Shown here in pieces: positions 50,782 through 59,535 of a DNA stretch of 64,000 nt. The DNA is from Butyrivibrio sp. WCD3002 (GTDB lineage Bacteria > Bacillota > Clostridia > Lachnospirales > Lachnospiraceae), in NCBI RefSeq assembly GCF_000424265.1, contig NZ_AUJO01000006.1, positions 62,001-126,000 on the forward strand, read 5' to 3'. Both the position numbers and the translations under genes were made by a program. Each line of letters opens with the position of its first letter. Within the stretch, counting starts at the first letter, position 1. Below the pieces are notes generated by a model. The model was not told the DNA's origin, did no database searches, and saw only the letters and a list, made by a program, of their open reading frames with translations.

Positions 50782-52209
50782 TCATGATTCACGCTTTTTT
50801 ATACTCATCAGAAAGATTCCAAGGAAAATAACAGCCGCAATTATTCCTACAGGATATGCCACAACCACTGATAAATTCAGGCATTCCGGTGCGCAGAAGA
50901 AATAGGTTACAGAAACCGCCGACATAAACACTGCAGGAACAACTGTAATCAAATAATTACGCTTGTTTTTAAACAGATACATGGATGCTGTCCAAAGAGC
51001 TATCATAGCCAGCGTCTGGTTGGACCAGCTAAAATATCTCCACACAACGGTGTAGTTGAGCTGACTGATAAATGCGCCTGCAAGAAGCAGCGGCACACAA
51101 AGGATGAGTCTCTTGGAATAGGACTTCTGGTCGATCTTGAACCAGTCTGCGATAACAAGTCTTGCTGAGCGGAAGGCCGTATCACCGGAGGTTATGGGAC
51201 ATGCAATAACGCCAAGCATTGCAAGAACTATTCCAACGCCGCCCATGGTTTTGGTGCAGATATCGTATACACAGGCTGCCTGGCCATTTGAGAGCATCTC
51301 AGTAAGTCCTGTTGTGAGACCTCCGGTTTTCTCATAAACTGCACTACCTGCGGCTGCCCAGATAAGAGCTATAATGCCTTCGCTTACCATAGCGCCGTAA
51401 AATACCATGTGGCTTTCCTTTTCAGACTTACAGCAGCGAGCCATCAAAGGCGACTGGGTTGCATGGAAGCCGGAAATAGCTCCGCAGGCCACAGATACGA
51501 ACATCATTGGCCAAATGGGAGTTTTAGAAGGATGAAGATTAGCAAGCTGAATCTCAGGAATTGTATAGCCATGGGTAAAAATGCCTATTGCCACGCCGAT
51601 AGCCATCACTATAAGACAAATGCCGAAAACGGGATAAAGCTTACCTATAATCTTGTCGATTGGAATAAAGGTTGCAATGAAATAGTAGATAAGAATAAGA
51701 ACAAGCCAAAAGGTGGTGTTTGTAAGAAGCCCTGTTGTGCCCTGATTTCCTATAAGAAGTGAAATAAGCCCCGCAGGTCCGACCGCAAAAACAGTACCTA
51801 CCATTAAAAGAAGAACTACGCTGAAAATGCGCATGATAGTCTTCATAACATTTCCAAGATACATGCCTGTAAGCTCGGAAACGCTGACTCCGTCATGACG
51901 CATACTCATAAAGCCCACGGAAAAATCATGAACACCGCCGGCAAGAATGGTTCCGATTGTAATCCATAAAAATACGGAGGTGCCCCACTGAGCTCCCGCA
52001 AGAGCACCGTATATGGGTCCGAGCCCCGCAATATTAAGTAACTGAATAAGGAAAAGCTTCCATTTGGGCATCACCACGAAATCAACGCCGTCATTGATCC
52101 TGACAGCAGGAGTCTCCCTGTCATCAGGCCCGTAGATTTTCGTGACGATAGCACCGTAAACAAAATAACCTGCAATTAAAACGCCTAAACATACAAAAAA
52201 GCTTATCAT
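50782..52209 (-). CDS. cstA: CstA-type pyruvate/peptide transporter
   Basis: 475 residues with ~14 membrane segments. KWKLFLIQLLNIAGLGPIYGALAGAQWGTS and VHDFSVGFMSMRHDGVSVSELTG are signature regions of the carbon starvation protein A/BtsT family, which import pyruvate or peptides by H+ symport. It is a short form lacking the C-terminal domain of E. coli CstA (~700 residues). GGTACC sits upstream without a strong ribosome site; AGGGGGG at 52215-52221 is near the start. Confidence 0.92.
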   Translation of the reverse strand: MISFFVCLGVLIAGYFVYGAIVTKIYGPDDRETPAVRINDGVDFVVMPKWKLFLIQLLNIAGLGPIYGALAGAQWGTSVFLWITIGTILAGGVHDFSVGFMSMRHDGVSVSELTGMYLGNVMKTIMRIFSVVLLLMVGTVFAVGPAGLISLLIGNQGTTGLLTNTTFWLVLILIYYFIATFIPIDKIIGKLYPVFGICLIVMAIGVAIGIFTHGYTIPEIQLANLHPSKTPIWPMMFVSVACGAISGFHATQSPLMARCCKSEKESHMVFYGAMVSEGIIALIWAAAGSAVYEKTGGLTTGLTEMLSNGQAACVYDICTKTMGGVGIVLAMLGVIACPITSGDTAFRSARLVIADWFKIDQKSYSKRLILCVPLLLAGAFISQLNYTVVWRYFSWSNQTLAMIALWTASMYLFKNKRNYLITVVPAVFMSAVSVTYFFCAPECLNLSVVVAYPVGIIAAVIFLGIFLMSIKKRES

Positions 52210-52328
52210 ATTGGTACCCCCCTTCCCAGATACATAAAGCAGTTATTGTAAGTCTGTTGAGGCCTATCAGGTCATCCAGGCTTATTTATTTTTCCATATT
52301 CAATTATAACGCGTTGTCGCAAAAATGT

Positions 52329-53111
52329 TTAGTTAAGTTCAAAAAGTCGATATATTTTTCTATAGGTTTCACCTGTAAATAATAGCTTAAAAAATGCTTT
52401 ATCTGCGCCTTTTAGCTGCTCTACCAGCTGCGGCGGAGTAAAACTGTGCTCAGCCTTTACTCTTAATTTTAAACCATCCAGAAAATCTCTGGGATCGTCA
52501 TAACCATAGAGCCTGGTTACACCCACGTCGTTTACCGGATTCTTATATTTTGATGCCTTAGCTCCCAGTTCAGTGTACACATCCATCAGCACGTGAATCT
52601 CAGGATATCTTTCCTCCAGCGCCTCAAAAAAGTCATGAAGCTGTTCCCCGGACATATACATGCTGATTCCTTCAAAAACCACTATCACTATGTCGCTGTC
52701 AGGAAGCATTTCTATCATCTCAGGGTTGGTAGCATCAAAGGGCTGCATATGGTAGCTGTCAGAGTCTCCGTAATATTTTCTCCTGATATCTATAACGTCA
52801 GGAAAATCGCAGTCATACCAGCACTTATATGACGCCTTCACTCTTCTGCATCTGCTGTCAAGGCCACAGCCAACATGCAAAACAAGGGCCTCAGGATTTT
52901 GCTCCAGCATGGACCTTGTCCAGTCGTCAAAAACCCGTGCCCTCATTGCCATATTGTAAGCAAGCCACTTGGATTTGGATTTTCCCTTTATTGGAAAGGC
53001 CTCTGAATCCCAGATTTTCTCTGCATCAGGGTCCTTCAGGATTATGCCCTTCCTGCTGACCATAGCCTTCCCATATAAAGGAATAAAAAGAGTTCTGTTA
53101 ACTTCATTCAT
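52329..53111 (-). CDS. SAM-dependent methyltransferase (leucine carboxyl methyltransferase family)
   Basis: 260 residues. VLHVGCGLDSRCRRVKAS is the SAM motif I with the LCM-type D-S-R; DFPDVIDIRRKYYGDSDSY binds the adenosine; VVFEGISMYMSGEQLHDFFE is a catalytic-site region. The family includes TcmP and polyketide O-methyltransferases and bacterial proteins of unknown function. It begins 85 bp after the hydrolase gene on the same strand. Start ATG 53111. Confidence 0.88.
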   Translation of the reverse strand: MNEVNRTLFIPLYGKAMVSRKGIILKDPDAEKIWDSEAFPIKGKSKSKWLAYNMAMRARVFDDWTRSMLEQNPEALVLHVGCGLDSRCRRVKASYKCWYDCDFPDVIDIRRKYYGDSDSYHMQPFDATNPEMIEMLPDSDIVIVVFEGISMYMSGEQLHDFFEALEERYPEIHVLMDVYTELGAKASKYKNPVNDVGVTRLYGYDDPRDFLDGLKLRVKAEHSFTPPQLVEQLKGADKAFFKLLFTGETYRKIYRLFELN

Positions 53112-53196
53112 GGCTTTCCCCCTATGCCATACTGCCGAGCCTGCGCAATTACTCTCAATCCTGCAAAGGCAGACTGCGCAGAGCCTGCCTTACAGA

Positions 53197-54129
53197 TTAT
53201 TTCTTCGAATTTATAAAAGCTGCAATGTCATCATAGACATTATCACCGATACGCTGCTCAACCTTGTATTCCTTAGCTGCCATTCCGATATCATTATAGA
53301 TACCCTTTATGAAAAGATGGTTGAGATCAGCATAGTAACGGTACTCCACGTTCTTCCTATCCTTTAAAAGCTCCTTAAAACCTGCAAAATCAACATCTGC
53401 AAGAACCTGGAAGTCCATTCCGCCCTGCATTATAAGAGCAGGCTTTTCAGATTCAAGAAGGTAATCAGCGGCGCCCTTTTTACCTGCTTCCTTGAAATAC
53501 CAAAGTGTTGTACCGCCGGCAAACTTCTTATTTTTCGCCTCTTCATCTGACATTTCATAGAGACCGTCGAATTTTTTAGAAAAAATCTTGTCCTCAAGTT
53601 TACCGGCAAACCTCGTAATCGCACTCTTTGAATTTCCTGCCTGTTTAAACTGTCTGATCATGATATCTTCAAGGCGATAAGGTGTTCCGGCCATAAGGAT
53701 AAGCCCCTTAAAAAGTCCACATTCCGCATCAATTCTGGGTGCAAGCATTGCTCCCATACTGTGACCCACTATGAAAATATTATCAGGATCAACTGCGGAA
53801 TGCTCACCAAGAAGCTTTGCTGCAAGGATTGCATCATCAATGGTTTCTTCTTTCATAGTAATGCCCTGTTTTATCATTTTTTTCACATGGACAAAGGATC
53901 TCTTGTCGTAGCGAATTGATGCTATTCCACGTTTTGCAAGGCCTTCTGCCAGATCCTTAAAGGGTGTGTTCTTGAAAATCTTTTCATCCATGTTGCTGGA
54001 TCCGGAGCCATGTACGAAAACAACTCCGGGGACCTTCCCTTCAGAATTCTCAGGAAGGGTTATCATTCCGTTAAGAGGATAATCCGTTCCCTCGCCAACT
54101 ATTATTTTTTCATTCCTAAATGTATTCAT
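53197..54129 (-). CDS. Alpha/beta hydrolase
   Basis: 310 residues. VVFVHGSGSSNMDEKIF is the oxyanion-hole segment, FIVGHSMGAMLAPRID holds the nucleophile Ser, LIMQGGMDFQVLADVDF the Asp, and YADLNHLFIKGIY the His. This is a serine esterase or lipase-type fold (dienelactone-hydrolase/YqiA-like group); substrate unknown. It lies 69 bp after the RHH gene. Confidence 0.9.
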   Translation of the reverse strand: MNTFRNEKIIVGEGTDYPLNGMITLPENSEGKVPGVVFVHGSGSSNMDEKIFKNTPFKDLAEGLAKRGIASIRYDKRSFVHVKKMIKQGITMKEETIDDAILAAKLLGEHSAVDPDNIFIVGHSMGAMLAPRIDAECGLFKGLILMAGTPYRLEDIMIRQFKQAGNSKSAITRFAGKLEDKIFSKKFDGLYEMSDEEAKNKKFAGGTTLWYFKEAGKKGAADYLLESEKPALIMQGGMDFQVLADVDFAGFKELLKDRKNVEYRYYADLNHLFIKGIYNDIGMAAKEYKVEQRIGDNVYDDIAAFINSKK

Positions 54130-54198
54130 AACCTACCTCATAACTTTTCAGAATCCATCGGCACCGGAACCGATTAGATTCTGACATTTACACCCGGA

Positions 54199-54396
54199 TT
54201 ACTTAATATCAAACTCCGGTGGCTCATCAAGGTGCTGTGATACATATTTTCCGTCCTTTTTCCTCTGCTTAACGCATTCGGTCAAAAGATATTCTATCTG
54301 TCCGTTGACTGAGCGGAAGTCATCTTCTGCCCAGGCAGCTATCGCATCGTATAACTTTGCGCTCAGTCTAAGGGGTACCTGCTTTTTTTCTGCCAT
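54199..54396 (-). CDS. Ribbon-helix-helix (Arc-type) DNA-binding protein
   Basis: 65 residues. VPLRLSAKLYDAIAAWAEDD is the Arc/MetJ-type beta strand and helix, FRSVNGQIEYLLTECVKQRK the second helix, and the tail is acidic. Its ATG (54394-54396) shares one base with the TAA of the SPFH gene, so the two are translationally coupled. The protein should bind DNA as a dimer, perhaps at its own operon; this is inferred. Confidence 0.85.
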   Translation of the reverse strand: MAEKKQVPLRLSAKLYDAIAAWAEDDFRSVNGQIEYLLTECVKQRKKDGKYVSQHLDEPPEFDIK

Positions 54397-55433
54397 TAGT
54401 ACAGGCTTCCTGAGTTAACCACAGGCTGTGCGTCGTGGTTACCACAAAGAACTACAAGGAGATTTGATACCATGGCTGCCTTACGCTCCTCATCAAGTTC
54501 CACAAGTTCTTTCTCATTAAGGCGCTCCAGGGCAAGCTCTACCATTCCTACTGCGCCGTCAACGATAAGTTTTCTGGCATCAACTACTGCTGCAGCCTGC
54601 TGTCTCTGAAGCATTGCTGCTGCGATTTCAGGAGCATAAGCAAGATATGTGATTCTCGCATCCACGATCTCAATACCTGCATCTGCAACCTTGCTCTGAA
54701 TCTCTTCCATGATCTTACCTGCAACAACCTCTGTTGATCCGCGAAGACTTCCGTCATCTGCGTTTCCATCACCGGTTGTATCCACGTTCTCAGTTACGTC
54801 GTAAGGATAAAGCTTTACAACGTTACGAACTGCGGTGTCACACTGAAGTGAAAGATATTCCTTATAGTTATCAACTGCGAAAACAGCCTTGGCTGTGTCA
54901 GTTACCTTCCACATAACCGCTACAGCTATCTCAACAGGATTGCCCAGGATATCGTTTACCTTCTGGCGTGAGTTTGAAAGAGTCATCACCTTAAGTGAAA
55001 TCTTCTTGCTGGCAGGAATCTCAACCTTTCCGCTACTCAGCTCAAGACTTCCCATAATGCCCTTCTTATTATCAGAGATATCACCGCTCTGTCCCAGCTT
55101 TGTATCTGCTGCAGGGTTAACTGCTGTGCAGAAGGGATTTACATAATAGAAGCCGTCTTCCTTGATAGTTCCCACATATTTTCCGAAAAGTGTAAGCACC
55201 AGTGCTTCACCGGGCTTAAGAACCCTAAGTCCCATGTAGGGGATCCAACCAAGGCACAGGTAAACAATACTGATTATAAACAGGATATTGTTACCGGCAT
55301 CGTTTTCTTCAAGCCCCATTGCTGTGTGAATAAGAAGTGCTGTGACTGCCGCATATAAAACTGTTGTAATGAAAAGTGCAGCCATTCCGTTTTTGTGTCC
55401 GCTTAAAACTTTTTCTTTTATATTTGTTGTCAT
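54396..55433 (-). CDS. SPFH/band-7 domain membrane protein
   Basis: 345 residues from ATG 55433 (GGAGGTGATATTT). Two N-terminal membrane segments (~18-38 and ~43-63) with WIPYMGLRVLKPGEALVLTL, then the SPFH domain: VMTLSNSRQKVNDILGNPVE, VMWKVTDTAKAVFAVDNYKE, LSLQCDTAVRNVVKLYPYD and IEIVDARITYLAYAPEIAAA. The C-terminus holds a coiled segment (LALERLNEKELVELDEERK). SPFH proteins make membrane ring assemblies (flotillin/HflK type) that scaffold proteins or proteases. Directly followed by the RHH gene with one shared base. Confidence 0.93.
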   Translation of the reverse strand: MTTNIKEKVLSGHKNGMAALFITTVLYAAVTALLIHTAMGLEENDAGNNILFIISIVYLCLGWIPYMGLRVLKPGEALVLTLFGKYVGTIKEDGFYYVNPFCTAVNPAADTKLGQSGDISDNKKGIMGSLELSSGKVEIPASKKISLKVMTLSNSRQKVNDILGNPVEIAVAVMWKVTDTAKAVFAVDNYKEYLSLQCDTAVRNVVKLYPYDVTENVDTTGDGNADDGSLRGSTEVVAGKIMEEIQSKVADAGIEIVDARITYLAYAPEIAAAMLQRQQAAAVVDARKLIVDGAVGMVELALERLNEKELVELDEERKAAMVSNLLVVLCGNHDAQPVVNSGSLY

Positions 55434-55603
55434 AAATATCACCTCCAGTTGTTATGACAATTATCTATTTGATATCATTATGATATCACATTGATTAAAA
55501 TAGTAAATTGTTACTTTGGCAAAATAGATATCCCGTTTTTTCTGAAATTGCGCAAGGTGGAACTTATCGATAAAACTGGCACTTCCTGAATATTGCAAAA
55601 AAA

Positions 55604-55637
55604 CGCTCCGAGCTATCAGTATCAATAGCTCGGAGCG
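55604..55637 (-). terminator. Intrinsic terminator of the second MATE gene
   Basis: Perfect 13-bp stem CGCTCCGAGCTAT/ATAGCTCGGAGCG with an eight-base loop and a TTTTTTT tract in the minus direction. Positions 55434-55603 hold no gene. Confidence 0.95.
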
Positions 55638-55648
55638 GTCTGTTTTCT

Positions 55649-57010
55649 TTAGTCAATCTCTCTTGTGAGATTTTTAACCCATATATGTTTGTTGTAATGC
55701 CATCTAAGGAACGGCAGCTTAACTATCTCATCAAGGCACATGATGATGTAAACCACCAGCACCGGTAATTTCAATATAAATGCCGCAATCAGTGAAGCAG
55801 GGATTGCAAAGCACCAGGTTGCAAAGAATACGCTGACTGCATCATATTTTGCATCGCCTCCCGCAGGCAGTACTCCGCAGGTGAAAATAGCATTATACGC
55901 GTAGGCAAACATATAGAATGCCATAAATATCAGCATTACTACGAGATAATGCTTCGCAGTGGGTGTAAGAACATAGAATATATACACTATAGGTCCTATA
56001 ATTGCCATCAAAATCGCATTGACGATACCGTTTACAAAGGAAACATCAAAGAATCTGTCGCCATATCGAACAGCCTTATCAAGCTGTCCTGAACCAAGAA
56101 GCTCTCCAACCATAATGCCTGAACCCCCGGCTATACCCTGAGATACGCAGGAAATCAGCTCCTGAGCAACGCTTGTTACTGAAGCTGCAGCCGTTGCATC
56201 AGATCCAAGATGACCCATTATGATATTGTGCACCGTTATGCTAAGTCCCCAGGACAGTGCGCTTGCCAGCATAGCAGGAAGTATCGACCACAAATCCTTC
56301 TCAAAATCCTTTGAGAAAAAGGTGAAGCTGCTGACGCCAAGCTCTATGGCCTTTTTACGCTTTGCCCATACAATTACAAAAACAAGAGCAAACAGCTCAA
56401 CCACGATAGTGGAATAAGCAGATCCGTTTGCACCAAGGGCCGGAACTCCCGCTTTTCCATAAATAAGGAAATAGTCCAATACCATGTCTATGGTAACCGT
56501 CAGTGCGGAAACAATTACGCTTAGTCTCGCATCCCCCGCAATTTTCATATTCATAAGGAAACAGCTCGCTATAGCTGCAAAAATATATGAAAAGCTGACG
56601 ATTCTGAGATATCCCGCACCTATAGCCACAAGGCTTGCATCAGAAGTAAATATCTTCATCAAAAATGATGGGAAGCAAAATGCTGCCAGGAAAAACACAA
56701 GGCTAACTCCCAGTGAATACCTGATAGCCATAGCCAGGAATCTTCCCGCATTTTTATAATCGTTTTTGCCCCAATACTGGGCTATCAGAACGCCTGCAGA
56801 GCCTGTTATGGCGCCTGAAAAAAGTGTCATTACGAAAAAAATCTGATTTGCCAGCGATACTGCTGCGATAGAATCTTGGTTCAGCCTTCCAAGCATAAGT
56901 GCGTCCGAAGCGCCAACCAGAGCCCCCAATAAAGTCTGTAATGCCAGCGGTACAGCAAGCTTCCTGAGCTGACAGTTAAATTCCGCCTTTTCAGTCCTGT
57001 CCATGTGCAT
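55649..57010 (-). CDS. MATE family exporter (second copy)
   Basis: About 453 residues, twelve membrane segments; start ATG 57010 with GGGGG upstream. SDALMLGRLNQDSIAAVSLA, GVLIAQYWGKNDYKNAGRFL and ISCVSQGIAGGSGIMVGELLG mark the two halves of a NorM-type exporter. It is not close in sequence to the 1286-2701 copy and belongs to a different MATE subgroup. The substrate is unknown. No regulator lies next to it. Confidence 0.92.
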   Translation of the reverse strand: MHMDRTEKAEFNCQLRKLAVPLALQTLLGALVGASDALMLGRLNQDSIAAVSLANQIFFVMTLFSGAITGSAGVLIAQYWGKNDYKNAGRFLAMAIRYSLGVSLVFFLAAFCFPSFLMKIFTSDASLVAIGAGYLRIVSFSYIFAAIASCFLMNMKIAGDARLSVIVSALTVTIDMVLDYFLIYGKAGVPALGANGSAYSTIVVELFALVFVIVWAKRKKAIELGVSSFTFFSKDFEKDLWSILPAMLASALSWGLSITVHNIIMGHLGSDATAAASVTSVAQELISCVSQGIAGGSGIMVGELLGSGQLDKAVRYGDRFFDVSFVNGIVNAILMAIIGPIVYIFYVLTPTAKHYLVVMLIFMAFYMFAYAYNAIFTCGVLPAGGDAKYDAVSVFFATWCFAIPASLIAAFILKLPVLVVYIIMCLDEIVKLPFLRWHYNKHIWVKNLTREID

Positions 57011-57051
57011 TTTTAATACCCCCAAAATACTTTCTCATCCAAGAATAACAA

Positions 57052-57078
57052 AAGAGAGCTGATAAAATCAACTCTCTT
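57052..57078 (-). terminator. Intrinsic terminator of the second PspC gene
   Basis: 12-bp stem AAGAGAGCTGAT/ATCAACTCTCTT (one G-U) with a short loop, and CTTTTG in the minus direction, 19 bp after the stop at 57098. Confidence 0.75.
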
Positions 57079-57097
57079 AGTAAGTATTTCTGTGCTA

Positions 57098-57418
57098 TTA
57101 TCTGTACATTTCTTCCTTCTCACCGTTGTTGAGTCTGAATCCGACAGGCTCAGCATCGATATACTCATGCTGCTCGATATTTCTGGGAGCTTCTTTTTTC
57201 ACCTGATGATTTTCTTCGTCATCCGGAACATAATCCGGTCTGTCGCTCATGATAAATACAAGAAGAATATATATCCAAATGCTTGTGCCCCATGCAAAAG
57301 CAAGTATGCCCCAGATAAGTCTTACGATAAACGGATCAATTCCGAGATACTCGGCAATTCCGCCACATACACCACAGATTTTTCTTTCGTTGGATTTGTA
57401 AAGTCTCTTTTCACTCAT
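57098..57418 (-). CDS. PspC domain membrane protein (copy 2)
   Basis: 106 residues from ATG 57418 with AAAAGGGGTAGTTATC upstream; the longer frame to 57532 is rejected. Domain: RLYKSNERKICGVCGGIAEY, LGIDPFIVRLIWGILAFAWG. The tail ends EPVGFRLNNGEKEEMYR. The ribosome-site region (AAAGGGGTAG.....ATGAG) and the C-terminal EPVGF.L motif match copy 1 at 11694-12014, 45 kb away. Confidence 0.9.
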   Translation of the reverse strand: MSEKRLYKSNERKICGVCGGIAEYLGIDPFIVRLIWGILAFAWGTSIWIYILLVFIMSDRPDYVPDDEENHQVKKEAPRNIEQHEYIDAEPVGFRLNNGEKEEMYR

Positions 57419-57576
57419 GATAACTACCCCTTTTCCTAAATACCAGTTCTCCGACCATTCGTACAGGCGATGCTGTGAATTCATGCCTGTCGTCTTTTTT
57501 ATATTAAGAGTATACGACGTGAAAATCAACATATATATGCCTATTACAGCAAAAGATGTGGCGTTATTTCTCTTTT

Positions 57577-59358
57577 TTAGCAGGTTTTGGAAGTGCGAAG
57601 TATGAGAATGCCGTTTGCACCAAGGGTTCCGGACTCTAAACTATCTGCCATCCACTTGCGGGAATAGAGTACTTCACCAAAATCGCGGACATCTATCTGC
57701 ACATCCTTTTCCTCACAGTTAAGGTAAACCTGAATGCTTTCGCTATCTCCGATTTTTATATAGGAAATAACTCTTTCCTGGGGAACATCATTAGGAAAAT
57801 GGAAATTTCTGCTCTTGCAGGACTGCAGCGTTTTTCTCATATTGATGAGCTTCTTCATCTCCCCAAGCTCTGTGTCCTTTTTGCCGGAATCAATCTCATC
57901 CCAGGGCATGCATCTTCTGCAGTCAGGATCGTAGGTTCCGTCCATGGCAACCTCTGTACCATAGTAGATGCAGGGACTTCCGGGCATTGTGAAAAGAACC
58001 GCCAGCTGCTGATAGAAAATATCAATGTTGTGGCCGGCCTTTTCAAGAAGTCTGTTGGTGTCATGTGAATCCAGCAGATTGAAAAGCACATCATTTACCT
58101 GTGAATAGTACATGGTAAAGCAGCGGTTTATGTCGTATTCAAAGGTCTCTCTGCCCCTGTTTTTATAAACCCAGAAATCCGCAATGGCTGTGGAAAGCGG
58201 GTAATTCATAACCGAATCGTACTCATCCCCATGAAGCCAGGACATGGAATCGTGCCAGATTTCTCCAAGCAGGTAAAAGTCTGATTTCATGCGGCTTGTC
58301 ATGTATCTAAGAGCCTTAAGGAATGAATGTGAAACCTCATTTCCTACGTCAAATCTGAGGCCGTCGATGTCAAAGGTCTCAATCCAGAATTTTACTATAT
58401 CAAGAAGATAGTCCTGAACCTCAGGATTGTTGGTGTTGAACTTTGGCATATATTCAGCAAAGGCAAAGGAATAATATCTTCCGTCTCTGGTACCCCTGCC
58501 CTGCTCTATAGGCCATTTATTTACCATGTACCAGTCGGCGTACTTTGAATCCTGTCCATTTGCGAGAACGTCCTGCCACATGGGGTGATCGGCACCTGTG
58601 TGATTGAAAACCGCATCCAGCATAACTCTTATGCCTGCTTCGTGGGCTTCATCCACCAGCTTTCTAAGATCTTCATTGGTTCCAAAGTGAGGATCAACCT
58701 TCTTGTAATCGCGAGTGTTGTACTTATGGTTACTCTTGGACTCAAAAACAGGATTTAAGTAGATTCCTGTGATTCCAAGGTCCTTGAGATAAGGGATTTT
58801 GTCCCTGATTCCTCTGATATCACCGCCGTAGAAATCCTTCATGCCAACCTTTCCGGACTGCCAGGGAAGAACATTCTCAGGATCTATGCTCTTATCGCCG
58901 TTGCAGAATCTCTCAGGAAAAATCTGATACCACACAGTATCGTTGACCCATGTGGGAGTCTTGCAGACATCTGCGGGATTCATCCAGGGCATGATGAAGT
59001 AAGAAAGGGTCTTGCCCTCCATGTTCATCTCATCCTCTGTTAAAAAGCCATCCTCGAAAAGATACATGCACTCATCGCCGCTGTGGATCTCGAAGTAATA
59101 CTTGCATCTCTTGTATTCGGGACGAAGGGTTGTGGTCCACCAGATGTGATCCTTCAGGCGCTTTTTAAAATATATCTCTTCCCTCTTGCCGCTCCAGCGC
59201 TCACTTCCGCCCATAATTCCCGCATCATAGGGATCGCCCCAGATTATCCAGATTTCATCTACGTCATAGCCGGTTTTGATATTTATAATAAGCTGCTCTG
59301 AATCCAGTGGATAGCAGTACTGCTCTGACATTCTATGGTAAATTGCGCTTAAATTCAT
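57577..59358 (-). CDS. GH13 alpha-glycosidase (neopullulanase/cyclomaltodextrinase type)
   Basis: 593 residues with no signal peptide, so cytoplasmic. N-terminal beta domain (~1-130), then the GH13 barrel: DAVFNH (region I), GLRFDVGNEV (nucleophile Asp, region II), LLGEIWH (acid Glu, region III), LLDSHDTNRL (region IV). The order TVWYQIFPERFCNGD with the N-domain is typical of maltogenic amylase/neopullulanase (GH13_20-like), which cut maltodextrins or cyclodextrins after uptake. It has its own promoter and a perfect palindromic operator. Confidence 0.93.
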   Translation of the reverse strand: MNLSAIYHRMSEQYCYPLDSEQLIINIKTGYDVDEIWIIWGDPYDAGIMGGSERWSGKREEIYFKKRLKDHIWWTTTLRPEYKRCKYYFEIHSGDECMYLFEDGFLTEDEMNMEGKTLSYFIMPWMNPADVCKTPTWVNDTVWYQIFPERFCNGDKSIDPENVLPWQSGKVGMKDFYGGDIRGIRDKIPYLKDLGITGIYLNPVFESKSNHKYNTRDYKKVDPHFGTNEDLRKLVDEAHEAGIRVMLDAVFNHTGADHPMWQDVLANGQDSKYADWYMVNKWPIEQGRGTRDGRYYSFAFAEYMPKFNTNNPEVQDYLLDIVKFWIETFDIDGLRFDVGNEVSHSFLKALRYMTSRMKSDFYLLGEIWHDSMSWLHGDEYDSVMNYPLSTAIADFWVYKNRGRETFEYDINRCFTMYYSQVNDVLFNLLDSHDTNRLLEKAGHNIDIFYQQLAVLFTMPGSPCIYYGTEVAMDGTYDPDCRRCMPWDEIDSGKKDTELGEMKKLINMRKTLQSCKSRNFHFPNDVPQERVISYIKIGDSESIQVYLNCEEKDVQIDVRDFGEVLYSRKWMADSLESGTLGANGILILRTSKTC

Positions 59359-59389
59359 AATAGCTCCTTGTAATGTTGACCTTAACTTT

Positions 59390-59407
59390 TCGGAAAACGT
59401 TTTCCGA
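59390..59407. promoter_or_regulatory. Perfect 18-bp LacI-type operator upstream of the GH13 gene
   Basis: TCGGAAAACGTTTTCCGA, with central CG as in LacI/CcpA-family sites. It spans about +3 to +20 of the predicted transcript, where a bound repressor blocks elongation. The regulator is not in this window. Confidence 0.85.
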
Positions 59408-59416
59408 TGTAAGCAA

Positions 59417-59446
59417 ACTATACCCCAACCTTGATATAAATGTCAA
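59417..59446 (-). promoter_or_regulatory. Sigma-A promoter of the GH13 gene
   Basis: Minus strand TTGACA (59441-59446), 18 bp, TATAGT (59417-59422). Transcript start near 59410, upstream of the operator and AAGGAGC ribosome site. Confidence 0.8.
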
Positions 59447-59535
59447 CATGAAAATTTTATATAAACCTGAAATAAAATGGTTGCAGGTAATTACTGATAA
59501 ATTGCCTGCAGCAGCATGTTTTCACTATCTAATTC

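Noticed and set aside
52210-52328. GCCTGGATGACCTGATAGGC fold as a riboswitch or terminator upstream of cstA
   Set aside because: The stem is short and interrupted, with no T tract and no riboswitch-like conserved core.
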